From positions 2,802,001-2,866,000 of the forward strand of contig JAJKFH010000948.1 in the NCBI GenBank assembly GCA_023333565.1: DNA of 64,000 bases. Direction: 5' to 3'. Source of the stretch: Puffinus mauretanicus (Eukaryota > Chordata > Aves > Procellariiformes > Procellariidae). The notes below the pieces were generated by a model that did not search any database, had not been told where the DNA came from, and saw only the letters and a program-made list of their open reading frames with translations. Shown in pieces: positions 12,439 to 26,700 of this stretch. The translations under genes were made by a program, and so were the position numbers. Numbering within the stretch: position 1 is the first letter of the stretch; each line of letters begins with the position of its first letter.

Positions 12439-14439
12439 CAATCAATACAAATATTGCAGCTCAGAAGAAGTCATTAGTCCTTTTGTTTTCCATATAATGG
12501 GGTAGGTAGTAACTGAATGCTTTTAAACAGCTATTTCATTTCCCTCTCATGGCCAACTGGAGCCAGAATCACTTTACAAGCCTGCGTGCCTAAAAGCCAG
12601 CAATTTGTTTTATTTTTTTGACTGAAAACTCCGGATGCTCATAGATTTGTCTAAATTCTGGGAAGATTTTGTGATGTGTAGCAAAATTAGAAGGTAACTG
12701 TTGCCTTTGCACCTGCTGATTTAATTGGGAATGACTTGGAACCTTAGCTGCTGAAAGAAGGGACACCCTATGGTCTTTGGGTCAGGCTTGGAGGGGATTG
12801 CAAAATCTGAAAGTTAGATAAAACAAGACCACTCTTTTGAATGCCTGACCCAAGCAGAAGAATTGAAACCTCTAAATTATCTCCTAGGCCTCCTACATAA
12901 CGGGAAAATTGGATGCCTCTGAATGGGATCCCCAAAAGTCAGCATATTCAGTAGAGCATCATCTAGTCAGCTCACTTGGTGAATAAATATATAGTGTGAG
13001 ATAGCATAAAAGACTAAGGCTCAGGATTTATCTAAATATTGCCCCTGTGAAGACTCATATAGGAAAGTAATATTATTCCTACCATGGCCCTGAACTCTCT
13101 CCTGAAGGCAGGTGTCTATTTCCTTCATTTTAGTGGCTTGAATTGGCCACTGGAGTGGGAAGTGTGGCTATTGGAGTAGGAAGGTTATCTCCATTTCTGT
13201 CAGTATGCTGTAGTCTACAAGTTGCAGCATTGAATCAGAAAACAGTAAAGGAAGATTCATTTTGCTTCTTCTGCAAGAAGATATTATGAACAAATATGGT
13301 CATGAGATAACCTGCCGAAACTGTATGTTTAGAAAAAAGAGGATTTCTCTGTCTCAGCTGAGTTATGTCCTCTGTTGCATTGTCTTCCTTCATTGTTTTC
13401 AGTTCTTTGTTATATCTTCAAAGAGTACTGTTGGGTAGAAAATTTCACAAAATTGATTGTAACCTTTAACTGGATTATTATTTCACCTGGCTGGGCTGAA
13501 GGAGATGCCAGTTTGTCTCTTTGCAGGTAGAGAAAAGAGCTGAGGCTGGTTTCTTCAGGAAGACTGAAACCAGTCTCAGTTTTTCTTAATAAGCACTCTA
13601 AGGGGAGGGGGAAAACTCCTACTCCAGCATTTTTTAAATGAAATGGAAGCTGCAATTACATTTTTGAGGAATTTTGATATTGTTGGTGCTCATGTGTTTA
13701 TGGAATATGGAATGAGTGGGGAACAGAGGCAGACAGTCATACAGTTTCTTGGTCCTGATTGGGTAGGTGATAAATTGGCAGGAGAGTTTTGACTGTGGTG
13801 TCTCAGACAGAATGACTTTACTGTAAATACTGAAGATAAAACAGGTAAGCATTTATGTGGCATTTCTATTTTGCAGTTTGATTTCCAACTTAAGACCACC
13901 TTCTGCATCATACTGTTGCTCTGAGATCTGTAAAACAATATTGGAAATTACTTGTGAGTGGTTTTGATGACTTGCTATTTTAATATTTGCTCATCATCAA
14001 ATTTTGAGGCTTGAGCCAGTAAAATATTAAAATCATCTATCACAGTGTTTATGACAATGTTAAATGTTAAGGATAGTTAAAACACTGGGGCATATGCTGT
14101 GTTAATTCTTTTTTCTTTTCTTTCTTTTTTTGTAATTCCTGGAATCACACACTCCACACTCCACACAAATACATTGTTTCCTGGAAATTGCAAAGCTTGG
14201 TGACCAGTGAATTCAACAAATGGAAAATTACCATCATTAGAGCTCATATGTAGTTATATAGGGCCAGGGTTTTACTGAGATATTTGTATGGCTAAGTCAA
14301 TTTGGTCCAAGAGTGTGCAGGCACTTTATAAACGTGCATTTCTGAAAGCTCAGGCCTGCGATTGCAAATTTCTCAGGACTGCTGCAGGAAGCTGAGAAGT
14401 TAATGTCATTTATTACTAGCAGTTATCAAAGCATAAGCT
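12439..14439. other. AT-rich unique non-coding sequence
   Basis: No gene is seen. Minus-strand open frames at 13410-13938 overlap each other in different frames, without an identifiable domain. A T-rich tract lies near 14108-14132. No AATAAA follows closely on the candidate spliced frame upstream. Confidence 0.7.
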
Positions 14440-14730
14440 TAGTGGATGCCTTATAGTTATTTGCAAATAGATACATCTGTTTTCAAGTAACCAGGTGTCT
14501 CCAGTTCCCCATTAATATGTGCTTAATAAAAGCAAATTGCCATCAACATACTGATGGGTGTCTTAAAACTGTTTTCTTAGTATGATTTAGACCTTTCATC
14601 AATCTACATTATGAGATGACATTTGCACATTATACGTGTGCTAGATGATAATGAAATGCATAATGCAGGCTATGCTCTATGTTGCTTAAAGGCCTTGTTG
14701 TTCATTAGTTAATAATTCCATTTCATTTTG
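14440..14730. promoter_or_regulatory. Candidate conserved regulatory stretch with POU/octamer-like motifs
   Basis: It contains the palindrome ATTTGCAAAT at 14459-14468, ATGCATAAT at 14656-14664 directly followed by another TGCA, several TAAT cores (near 14514, 14648 and 14712) and a CATCTG/CAGGTG-type E-box pair near 14475-14495. It is free of simple repeats. The motif mix resembles POU and homeodomain enhancers, which is an inference from motif density only. Confidence 0.22.
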
Positions 14731-16470
14731 AGCACTTTAGACAGTCTGGGGGAAAAGTGACTCTGTAACCTTGTTTGGGAATAGATTTCCCAAAGTTAAG
14801 GGACCACCTGTTTTAGCAACTCTCCTCTCAGCTCCAGGAAAATTCATTGAAGTTTTTTCCCGTGATATGTTGTATTTTTTTTCCCCCCAGCTAAAACAAC
14901 GTATTCAACTCCGTTCTTTACAAATGCTTCCTGTTTTGCCCGTCTTTCTTCTGGGAGAGGAGTGAAGCAACCATCAGCTAGGAAGTAGCGTCTGCAAGCA
15001 ACTGCAAGGGAAAAAGTAGGCAGATGAAGTGCTTGACAGCAGAGTGAGGAAAAAGCTGGAAAGTTCAAACGTGGAAGAGTTAACAGTATGAGGGGACAAT
15101 TTGTTTTCAAAGTGGAGGGATAGCTTATACATGTTCTTAATTTGCTATTATATCTATTTTATCCAGAACCTGAATGAATTTTAATAAGAGATGAGAAAGT
15201 GAGCAGAACAAGGGATAAACATACATCTCCTCAGTGCTATGAGGTTTATCCCAATTGACAGAAGTCATCTCTATAATTACAGAGACAATTGCTAGATGGA
15301 AAATGCCTTCAAATGAACAACTGATTTTGTATGATAACAGTGACAGTCCCTGTCCTATTAAAAGCCCTTTTAGTCTATTCCCTTATAGCATTCTGTCTCT
15401 ACATTACTGACATTGAATCACTTAGAGAGTGCAATACTGATAATTTAACAAAGTGACTTGTAAAAGCATATCCAGGTTTATAACAAATTCTGAGACATTG
15501 CACGACTAACCCTACATTTTTTTCCTGCAGAGCAAATTCCTAATGAAGTCAGGGTGACTTCTTTGCTTTTGGATGAGTGTTTAGTCACTTCCTGAAAATT
15601 TTAATCATAAATAAGTCTTTATCATTATCATATACCTCTTTAGCCCACATTTTTTTTTTTTTTAAAGCAAACAGTAACACCAGAGATTCTAGATGCTGGT
15701 ATTTCCAAAAAGGGCATGGGGTCGTCTGCCCTGAGGTGGAACAAAGTACTGAGATACACAACTGCATGAAGCCTATGGAGAACTATTTGATAAAATAACA
15801 GGTTTTGGCCATGAATGGGTGATGTTTTGGCAACCAGTCGGAGGCTAACACAGCTTTACAATCAGGATTCACACTGTGAGGAAATGGTCAATACATGTCT
15901 GATTATAGTAGCCTTAATTAAACCTTTCCTGAAAGCACCAGGATACCACTGGCCATTAAACTGGCCTTTTCTTGTTTAATAGATAGGAACATACCTTTGG
16001 ACAGATTGAGCCTTAGTAAATTGGGCCCATGTCCAAAAGAAGAGAATGAATTGCCGTCACAGATTAGAAAGTTGTCTCTCTGTGGCAATGCACAGGCCAC
16101 ACACTGACAGAGTGCTCCCTGACGTGGGCCAAATCCCAGCCAGGTCTCTAACCAGTCTACTGTTCTTCATATGCAAAATACATAATGTACACACACCAGC
16201 ACCCTCTAAAATCCTGCTGCTGCCTTCACAGTTTATGAAATAGTAGTGTCTGACTGGGATACAAGTGCCAAGTGTTAAGTACGCATCTTGACAATAAAAT
16301 ATTTAAAGAAAGGTTTCATGATCTTGTAACTGCAGCTATGGATATTACTAAGGGGCACAAATGAGACTATAGCCCTCTTCCCCCTTTTGCTTTCTTCCCA
16401 CTAGCACCACCCATTTGGATATATTTGCCTCATGCCCTGTTAAATAGCGGTTGCATGACCTCTATATCAC
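14731..16470. other. AT-rich unique non-coding sequence
   Basis: No gene is recognised. A long acceptor-like pyrimidine tract ends in AG at about 14890, but no matching donor gives a convincing exon. A 12-T run lies around 15650-15663. Confidence 0.7.
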
Positions 16471-16526
16471 GTGCTGGTTGCAAAGCACTGTCTGCATGGT
16501 GCAGGTTGCAAATCACTGTCTGCATT
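16471..16526. repeat. 28-bp tandem duplication, two copies
   Basis: Two adjacent 28-bp units start at 16471 and 16499. They share the core GGTTGCAAA.CACTGTCTGCAT and differ at only two or three positions. It is a small local duplication, not part of any repeat family I recognise. Confidence 0.75.
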
Positions 16527-19500
16527 ACCTCCTTTCTTCCCGAGGAGGTTATGACTCAGTAAGCAGGTAGGGGAATTTTATAGCACACCAGTGGTTCTAC
16601 TTTTCAAAGCATACTGGCGCTTAGCACAGAAGAGCTGTAGTTTGCACATTGAGTGTGTGCAGGCTCGTCTTGCAGACAGTAGAGAGCAACCAGTATGTTA
16701 CAGTTTGTGCTCCTGTTTAGTGGGCCATAGCTCCCTTGTATACGAGACATAAACAAGACAAGAGTCATTATGACTCTGCAGTCGTAAAGCTAGAAATAGG
16801 CAATTTATAGCAACGTCCTGGAATGGTATCACAACTGGCATTTCTGTGGATTACCATATAGTGACAGTTTCTTACCATAGCATTTTTAAGATATCTGGGT
16901 TTGACCTGCTTTTTAGATTGTGACTTCTAGAAAAATGTGTCTGCCATCTAGACAAAGGAGTATTTCAACCTTTTTTTTAGAGGAGGAGAACTTTTTTGTT
17001 CATTTGGTTTTTTTACAAACTCCCTTGAAACTTCATTTTCAGTATGTTCATTGCCAATATATTTTTTTTTTCTCCATCATGAACAAAATATTTTTTAATC
17101 TCTGAAGGAAAATATTGAACTTGACAGCTGTGAAAAATATCATCTCTGAAATTGTTTGTGGCAATGATGTTGTCTTCAAATCTAGCAGATTAGCCCATAT
17201 CCCCCTACCTGCAGCAACATTTGAACAAATAACAGATGGGGACAGTATCAGGGCAAATGATGTCTGTCTGCTTCTGATGATGTTTCTACAGCTTAGGATA
17301 GAACCACAGATCTCTTTTGATTAGAGAAATCATCCAGTGATGCAGACAGATAGACATTTAGAATACCACTTAAATTTATTAACTGAGGAACGTAAACGTT
17401 CTGCTAACATGAGAACTGAACTCTCAAATATTTCCCTTTCCCTCTCCTCTTAGTTTAGATAAGAGGCTATCACTATGAATAATACAAGCAATTTTATCTT
17501 ATACCATTACTGTTTATAAACAAATGTGGGTTTTTTGCATGTGCATGACAAACCTTTTCTGCCCACATCAACCTCTCCCTAAAGGAGGATGTGCCTAGTG
17601 CCATTAATAATCATAGAATAGGACAAATGGGACAGTTATAACATTGAAAGGAATGTCAAGGAGTTTTTGATCAGGAAGCTAGAAACAGAGGGCTAAGTAC
17701 GCAAAAGGTTCTGTATATGGCACAAGTCTTAAATAAAATGTTGAAAACAGGTACACAAATATTCTGCAGTTGCCCTTGTTTTCTTCCAGTTTCTTCCAGC
17801 AGTTACTGCTAGATGTGATACAGATGCTGGCCCAAGCTGTAATCGAAGTGAAACTCTCAGCTTTTCTTTTGATCTGTACAAAATGTTAACTCACGGAGAG
17901 TGGATTATGAGAGCTAAACAGGGAAAAAGGGAAGCAGGAAAAAAAATTTCTTTTTTTTTTTTTTTAATATTTCAAGATTTCAGGGGAGTTTTTCAACTGT
18001 TAAAAATTTCATCCCATTTTCTGACTCCAAAAGATATTTCCTGTTCTTCAGTCATCTAAAATGTGAGGCAGATGATGGTAGCAATAATATTACGGAGGGC
18101 AGTTGTCTTTTTCTTGCTTTTAACACTGCTGTAGTGAGGATGATAGAACGAAGTAGAACTTACAAGGAAAGAAAGAGGTTAAGATATTTCCTCCCTTGTT
18201 TTCTTTTGGCAAGTGATGTGTTTCTTCTAAAACTGATATATGAAACAAGCGGGAAGTGCATGATTTCCTGCAAACTCCACCTCTTCACATTGTGAAGAAT
18301 TTCACCATGTGTAGAAGTTTACCTTAGTCATCCATCCCTCTTTTTAGAACAAAAATCTTGGTATCCATTTCATTACATCAGAGCAGTAAGCTGGGATTCG
18401 ATGGCTTTTCTATGAAATACTTGCTTCCGTTTAACAAATTGAATGAGCAAAATAACTCTATCAGTGACCCTTTCCAGAGTAAGTTTTTAGTGTTTGTTGC
18501 TCATAGCTAGTCTTTAATATTTATGTGATGCTCAAACAGTAAAAGAGGCTGGAATTGCACAGTGCACCAAACACACAACCTGTATGAGAAAAACAAAATG
18601 GTTTATGTCTGCTTTGTCTGTGGGCAGTGTATTGATGCTGACAGTATATTTCAGTATTGCCTAGCACAGAAGCAATTGGTGATTTTTTTCCTTCTTCTTC
18701 CTCACCCTTCCCATCTCTGAACACTAGAACACACATGTATATGCCCTATCATTATTTAAACATAGTGATAAGGAAATATGTTAGGGACGCTTTTCTGTTG
18801 TGTCTGAGTGTGACTATAGCAATGTTTTGTGACAATTTAAAAATTTCACGTCTTTCAGTTTTAATTGCCATCAGTAGGTCTAAAATATATGGGCATAAGA
18901 TAACGTTGAATACCCTGAGGTTCCGTTAAGTATAGAAGAGTACTGCATGCACAAAGTATTGGTACTAGGCAGTGGGCTTGGGAGGAAGGAACTGGCAAAC
19001 AGGTCAGAGGAGAAATAACAAACATGCACTTCAACCAGGACAGCAGCTTTGCATGCTGCTGAGGTTAAGGTCTGTTTCTTAGAGTTCTGTGTTCACATAT
19101 TTTGTTTCTAATCATCTGTACAATTTACCCTCTGTTAGCACCCATATAGCTGCTCTATTTTCTCCATATAAAGAGGTGACTACAACTTTCATGGGGACAG
19201 GTTTTTAAAAAAATTAAAAGGAAGACATTTCCCCCCCTGGACCTTCCAACCTGTTGCTGCTATACTTTGCTTTTTTCCTGTTTATATACAGTCCTCCTAT
19301 GCACCCTAAATTTTATTCTGTTTAGTCAGCAGTACAACAAGCTACATTCACCCTCTTAAGAACAGATTTGGTTTGCAAGATTAACATTCAAGAGGTGGGT
19401 TTGGAATACTTTTTGGCCTGCTTTTCTAAGGAAATGCAGCATATGGAATTGCATTGTCCATCTGCCAGCTTTTCAGTCTTCCACTTCCTCTCCTGCAGGG

Positions 19501-22500
19501 AGGTTTATGCCTGCTGGCCAAGTTCAACCAGGATCAAAGGCACTGAATTACTTAAGATCACTGAAAATTGGTGGTGGATAAAGGAGAGAGACTAGCATCA
19601 TTGCAGCCCCCTGACATAGTGGCAACATGGTGAAACCAACAATTACCTGATCTCCTTGGCCTGCTGACTAGCACACACATAGTAGCTGTCTAATTAATAC
19701 ACGTATATCTCCAAGCTGATCACAACACATGCCACTTCTTCCCCAGCTGGTTGCTATGTGGCTCAGATACATGCCACCTCAGGGAGATGCTAGTAATACA
19801 GAGGGGCTTAGAAGGTGCTCAGACAGCTGGAATTGTCACAGTGATACATGTAGAGGATGTAAAAAATGAAAATCAGTAGGCACCAAAATTCAATTGCTTT
19901 GCTGCTTATTATTTTCTGTTGGTGTAATACGCTTTTCAGAACTTCTTGGGAGAATCTGGGCTACAAATGCCCTTACTGTATCTGAGTAAGAAGGAAGGAT
20001 GTCTCTGCCCATCTTCCAGAAGGTAGTAATCACAGCAGTTAATATCTCATCCATTTTATTATTTGCTCTTTTGTGTCTCTTGTTGATGGTTTCTGAAAGT
20101 TGGAACTCTCTTAATGCTATGAAAAATAAAAGAAGAGATCATTTTCATCATAGGGAATGCCTGTGCATGGAAGAATGTTTAGCTGTGTCAGTAACTGGAA
20201 GTAATTAGAAGAGTATTTGCTCACAGAATGGCAAGGAATATCTGCATCCCTTTACAAGAAGTGGAGCAGCAGATTATAATTTCAAAATAAAACAGAATGG
20301 CTGCTCCATATTTTTTTGAAAGTAAAGACTTTATAGCCATGATTTTCAGCCCCTGTCAGGCCCACCTTGGCAATAATCTGCCAGCCTGTTTCCACAGTCA
20401 TTTTTAATAGAGATTGTTCTCTTCCCTTCTTAGCTAGAACTTAAGGAATTCTACCGACTTCATGATGTTGTTCGAATGCTGTGGTTTTGTCAGATTCCTG
20501 TTCCTTGTGGTTTCTGGCCTTACCTTAGGTGCCAACTCTGACCTTATTACAGTTCCTTGTACCTGTCCAAGGACTCTGTACCAGCTCTTGGTTTTGGCCC
20601 TATTTTTCATCTGAAAAATACGCTCTACTGCTTAGTTCCCTAGGCTCTCCAACCTTTAGCCTAACACAACATTTGCTTTCAACTAATCCCTTCAGTAGCT
20701 CATGAAGACTTTCTCTGTTTTCCTGGAGTCCAGGTCTGATTACATCCCTTACAAACCACTTTGGCTGGAATACCCAGTATTCCAGTTATGGGTCCTGATT
20801 TGTCCTGATTTCAGCTGTCTGACCTGAGTCTCTTTGGTTGGTCATCGTTACTGAGAAGGTACAGAAATCTCATTTCCTGATCAGGACCATAAACTTTATG
20901 AGAAGATTTCAAGTAGTGCTACAGCTGAACATACAGGCTGTAATAATGAAAATAACACAAGGTTAGATACAGAAAAGAAAAAAAAAAGTGGATAGAAAAG
21001 AATCAGGTATCAGGACATGGGAATCACACTATATTTGCATTGTTTCCTTTATAAATGGAAGGAGAGAGGAAGAGAGTTGGTTTTCATACATTTTACATTA
21101 AAATGGCACCTTCTCTATGTATGTGGTGTGTTCTAATTATCTCGTTGGAACTTTCCTGGCAATCTGATTTATTTATGAGATTTCATGGATGTTCTTAAAT
21201 CCAATCAATTGTCAAGAATGGTGTTATTCTTGGTGGCAACAGTAGTTTTGGTTGTGATAATTTATAAATTAAACATGCAAATAATAATTGTAGAAGGACA
21301 TATTGCTATATTTGGTACATGTCTTTGCTAAACAAGAAACCTACTTGTCCTTTTTTAGAGTTTATAAAAAACCCACCTTCTTTCCTGTAAATACAAACAA
21401 GAGAAAAAAAATCAATGATTTCTTCTGATTTTCAAATTGCTGCAGATATCTACAAAAAGAATGACTTTATTGTCAAGCAAACACAATAAAAAAGCCTCAA
21501 AAAAGTAAGTCACTCTAGTCTTAAAAGTCATGGTGATATCCCAAACAGTTAGAGGAACAACAAATTGAACCTGGCTCTGATTTAATAGTTTTCCAAGTTT
21601 TCTTTTTTCTTTTTTTCCCAGCAGATGCTGCATTTCCTGAAAAGGTTTTGGTTGTTCTTAGTTCGATGATCCAATTGTTTCATTCATATATGTAAACACA
21701 ATAACTGGGAGATAGACAGCCATCAAAGAGGGTCCATGTATTCTAAAGCTTGGCTTTGGAGAACATCAAATATTACTTCATGATTCCATTTTAAATGTAA
21801 AATAACTGCTGAGTCTTGATTGCTTTTAACATTATAGTTGGAATATAGAAGTAAAATATTACATAGTGTGAAGGGATTCATTATTTTATTATTAAAAGTT
21901 ATCTATTCTAGTGATGGAAAGCAGTTATGTCTGTCATTCCCTTATTTCCATTAAATAAGTCATATTTTTACATGATCACAAGAAACAGTGCCTCTGGAAA
22001 ACACTTCTGTGTATCAGAGAGCAAATTAGAAGCAGCTGAAATCCCTATTGTGTAGCAGTGACATCTCTCCCAGTTCTGCCTCGAGTGCTATAAGAAGCGG
22101 TGTCCAAGAAAACTCACAGAACAGAGGCAATTAAGATTGAAAGAGAGAAAAGTTGAAAATTATCAGACAAAACGTTGCAAGGTCAAGATGCCAAGGCACA
22201 TTAAGGACTGTTAATAGAGACAAGGAAGTCTGAATACTGACTATAAGGGAATTTTGCAGCATTTGAAAATAACATGTATAAAAACATGTTGAAGCACTAC
22301 ATGGTTCTTGGAATTTTTTTTTTATATCTTCTCAGAAATATTTGGTAAGCTAAATCATCAGCAAATGACCTGTAGAAATAAAAGCTGCAGAGAAAGAAAA
22401 TTATCTGTGTCTACATTGTTTCCACAGTATTAACAGCAACACAAACACACCACTATGCAATTTTTAGGGGAGCATTTTGTACAGTATAAAGCAGCCTTTG

Positions 22501-25500
22501 TATGTGAACATGCAAAATGGAGGGCTGAGATTTGTGAGGACATTTAAGATAGAGATTCTCTTCCCTTTTGCTGGAGGAGAAGCTGGGGGGGGGCTTGTTT
22601 GTTTGTTTTCTGTTATCGTTGTTTTCTACTCTACAAAAGCCAAACAAAAGCAAACAGTCCCCTGAATTCCACTTGCAAGGGTCTTAGTGTTTTTGTGTTA
22701 GTTTTGGCTCCACATTAATCTGTAAATGAGACTTTTTCAATTTTTCTCCCCCACCAAAACTCACAGGCAAAGCCTCTTCCATACTGCAGAATAACTAAGC
22801 ACCAAGAGATTGGGATACTTTTGTGTGTTGAGTGAGAACCAAGTGAAGTTTTTTCCGAGACTGACACTCCTATCAATGTATATTTAATTGTAAACATAAA
22901 GAGGAGCTGTTCCAACAGAAAACGTGGTACAAAGCCAGTTCTACAGCACCTTGACTACAGCTCCTACCTGGGACTTTGGAGAACTGGGCAGGATTTTCTA
23001 CTATGGTACAGATACAATAAGCACTGTCCTCTCATTTGACCGGAAATTTCACTCTCCATCTGAGAAAACAACGTGATGCAAGTTTAGTAAAAACTTTCGG
23101 TTTGAGACAGTAGTTTCCAAAACAAAAAACAAGCAAACATACCTCAGAAAGCTTCCTTTAGATAAGTCCTACTAGCTGTAATCTGGATAAAGATTCAGAA
23201 AACATTTTTTGTCCTAATATTTTTAAAGATATGCATGTGTGTTTGTAAGTTCAATCATTTATTTAAATTTCTCAGGCCCGGATGACAGGCATGTCACGAG
23301 GCATGTGCTATAATACATTTCAGGATGCAGGCTTTGATAATAGTGGTCAAACCAGTCAAAGGAATGTGATCTTCAATTTCAAGTTTGTTAAGATGTCTGC
23401 TCCATTCATGAGCTGGAAAATCCTTTCACCTTCAAAGAAAGCTTTAAAACCCCTGTGAGTGCCCTAGCTATGGTCCTGTTGCACTTCAGAAACTCAAAAG
23501 CTATACCTCATGTATACATTCACTCCAGGAATGAAAGGTTTCCAAAATAGATCTAGGGTACAACAAAAAGTCAAATCTGTATTAGGTAACATTTTTTTTT
23601 AGATCAGTATTGAGAACAAAACCCAACGTGTCATTGTGGGGCACTATGCATATGACCACAGAGTTGGATCAAGGGACATTTTAAAAAAAAACAAAACAAA
23701 ACAAAACCAAAACCTTGACCACTTGCAGTACCAAAAATCCTCTATTTGGAAATTTTAGCCACTTTTTTCATTGAATGCTGAATTATTGCAAGAAAATCTT
23801 ACTCTGCAAGAATATAATCATTTGACAGAGAAAGGTTTCTAAGATCTAGGGTGCAGTCTGTGGTCAAAATTTAAGGAGAAAGGCACTCGAATGCCATGTA
23901 CATTTACTTGGTATATGGAATAACTAAGTTTGAGTCTGTGGTATCTGCTCTGGACAGAGAGAGTATTTAAACCTTGGCCCCTTACATCTTAAGTGAGTAT
24001 CATAGTTGAAACTGTTGCACTTTTTTATTAAGAATTTAGATATTTAAGAATTTAAGTATTAATCATTGGAAAATATTAATCTTTGGAGAAGGGTAGCTGT
24101 GATGTGGTGAGGGGGTAAATTTTTTTTTTTAACGTGTTGGTTTGATCACAATGCAAAATGAAGAAGGAATAAATTTCATAAAACTTCAAAGAATCAATTT
24201 GCTTCCCCCAAATAATCTTGAGGTATATTCTTGAGATTACTTATCACATTCTTCTTATTGTGTTTAACTTCTAGCAGCTCTTATATTCATATTTCATGAG
24301 CATTGCTGGATTAAGTTATTGATTTAATTTTGCTATATATTGTTTAAAGCTACAAAATTCTATCATAGCACCAATGGGTCAGTGATATTGTTAAATAAAA
24401 AAGGCTATTACTATCTTAAATAACATGTCTGTTATTAAGAATACCAATATTTAAAGACTTGAGAAATTAATAAGAACAAAAATGTCATTTTTTCACTGTA
24501 TTACAGTTTCCTTTAGGAATGCAAAAATGAAAGCAACATGATGCAAGCGTGAACATTTAATATAAGAGATCATTTCTGTTTTGTTCTGTTCTATTCTATT
24601 TAACTAAATGCATAAAGATGATTGGCAAACAAATCAAGCAAAACATTTAAGTATAAACTGTATGGAAATCTGTGATCACAGACTGCATAGGAGTTGGCTA
24701 AAAAGAAGAGGAATCCAATTTAATGTATGGATTATAATTAGGAAAAAAAGAAACATACACATCAGAGGCATGCTGTTGGCTCTTACAACATGCCGAGCAA
24801 CAGTACTGTAACATGGAATTCAGGCATGTGTCATAACAGTTAAAACCCAGGCGATATGTTTTTTAACTCTAACATCAAAATCCTAGTTTCATCATATCTT
24901 TGATAGTCAAACCTGGATTCTAATTTTGCAGATGTAAAGGCTGGTCATGAAACTCTAATTTGGCTCTAGTCTTAAACCTTTCTCAAACTCACCGATTTTA
25001 CAAGAAGAGATTCAGATTTACACTGAAATTTGATTAAAAATCTGGAGTTTCTAAAGTAGGAATCTTCTACCAAGACTCTTGTGTTTTGAATCACGCTTGT
25101 GAAGTACAATGAAGTGCTAAGTATTGTTTATCTGATGGGGAGATTTAAGGATACTATTTAGGATAGGATACTATTTATTTTTTGTAAGGTGAGAAAAATG
25201 TAGTTTTAGCTCATTTGAGTTCATGAAGAGGTGTTTCTATTTATTCCATTTAATAAAATAAAAAGAGAAATAGCAATGCAATCCCAGGAGTTTCGAGAGA
25301 AAGGCTCTTTATGTGCAAACTCTGAACAATACTTTACATATTCCCTGCTAGTCTATGGCAAAAGCTTATAGACATGCAAACTGGCTCCTGTGAGGTGCTC
25401 TTGTCAAGAGCCAACAGTGTAATACTCACTGGAAGTAGTGTGGCTAGCTGTAGATAAACGAGATACAGAGAAATACCATAACATCACAGACTGCTGTGAG

Positions 25501-25952
25501 TTCTTTACCTCATGCCATTAAATTGAAGGCCATTACTCATGTCACCTATTCAAAACATTACAGCACAGCTCTCTAGGCTTTTACCATGCCTAAGTGAAGC
25601 ATGACAATTTCAGACAGTGCAACAGAAGTGAGAAACTTGAACAAATCTGACTGATAGTTCACAAGATTTCATCATGCGTTGCCCTTTATGCCACATTCAC
25701 TAATGCATCCACAGTGCAGCACATTAATCGCATTATATTATGCATCACTCCAAATCTAGTTCCTCAAAAGTTTATTTTAACAGGCAAACATTGGAAAGGG
25801 GCTAATGACCTTCTTTAGCTTCATCTAGAAAGTTTATCACCTAGAAAGGCTTCATCTAGAGGGCACAGATCAGTGTTATGGGACTATTATGGCAGAAGTC
25901 ACTTCCTGATGTTATAAACTGGGTTGGAAAAAAAATCTCAGACTGATCTAAA
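16527..25952. other. AT-rich unique non-coding sequence
   Basis: No gene or known interspersed repeat is seen in 9.4 kb. It holds a T-run near 17951-17965, a nine-G run near 22586, and an A-rich CAAAA tract near 23682-23710. A motif-dense stretch at 25660-25760 contains ATTAATCGCATTA and ATTATGCAT and could be regulatory. Open frames here are all under about 90 codons and carry no recognisable domain. Confidence 0.65.
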
Positions 25953-26166
25953 AATCATAGAATCATAGAATCATAGAATCACAGGACGGCTTGGGTTGGA
26001 AGGGACCTTTAAAGATCATCTAGTCTAAACCTCCCCATGGGTGGGGACATCTTTCACTAGATCAGGTTGCTGAAAACCTCATCCCACCTGGCCTTGAACA
26101 CTTCCAGGGATGGGACATTCACAACTTCTCTGGGAAACCTGCTCCAATGTCTCACCACCCTCATGA
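25953..26166 (-). mobile_element. CR1 LINE 3' end, 5'-truncated
   Basis: Three AATCATAG octamers plus a partial copy (25953-25980) begin the plus-strand view. They are followed by text characteristic of the CR1 3' end: ggttggaagggacctt, aagatcatctag, accaggttgctgaaa, and tggccttgaacacttccagggatggg. Read on the minus strand, this is the C-terminal end of ORF2 plus the short 3' UTR. Similarity stops near 26166, where the GC-rich island starts. About 215 bp remain, the usual outcome of incomplete reverse transcription. It belongs to a different subfamily from the copy at 50292-54600, because the sequence after the octamers differs. Confidence 0.93.
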
Positions 26167-26344
26167 CCCTCAGCCTGCCTTGTGTGCCCGTGTGCCCTGG
26201 CCCCTCACCAACTCAAAGGCCCTGGGCTGGGCCCACACCCCACGCATCAGTGTCCTTCCTGGACCGGGGAGACCAGAGGGACAGAGGAGTACCAAATAAG
26301 AGAGAAGGAAAGCATTTTTACTATTATTTTTCTTGTTTTCTTGG

Positions 26345-26365
26345 TTTTTTTTTTAATTGTTTATT
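26345..26365 (-). terminator. Possible polyadenylation signal plus A-run (minus strand)
   Basis: On the minus strand AATAAA occupies 26365-26360. It is followed five bases later by a run of ten A (26354-26345). This could be a poly(A) signal with downstream A tract, or the tail of a retroposed transcript. The spacing is shorter than the usual 10-30 nt between signal and tail, and A-runs are common in the flank, so support is modest. Confidence 0.25.
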
Positions 26366-26700
26366 GCCTAATGTTGAAAAGAAGTCTTAATGAAGCATCT
26401 AGAAGGGACCTTAATGCTGAAGGACAGCACTTCTTCCTGTCAGAACTACAGTCTCCTGCCTCTCCAAAGGAAGAGCTGTCTCTCTAACTTCCTTGCTTCA
26501 CCTGTTGCCTGGATTCATCTTCAACCACCCACCAGGCAGCCTTCTCATCCTCATACTGAAGACACCCCACCTCCAGGCCCCAGGGACCTCAGTGCCCCTC
26601 TGAGGGATGACCCCTGCCACCCCGGTGCAGCAGCCCAGCGGAAACCAGGTCATCTCATCTCCTTTTCTTGGGGCTCAGAGCAAAGAGATGGCACCCCTCC

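Noticed and set aside
25953..25980. Short direct repeats that might be read as a CRISPR-like or satellite array.
   Set aside because: They are the 8-bp terminal octamers of CR1, contiguous without spacers. The genome is eukaryotic.
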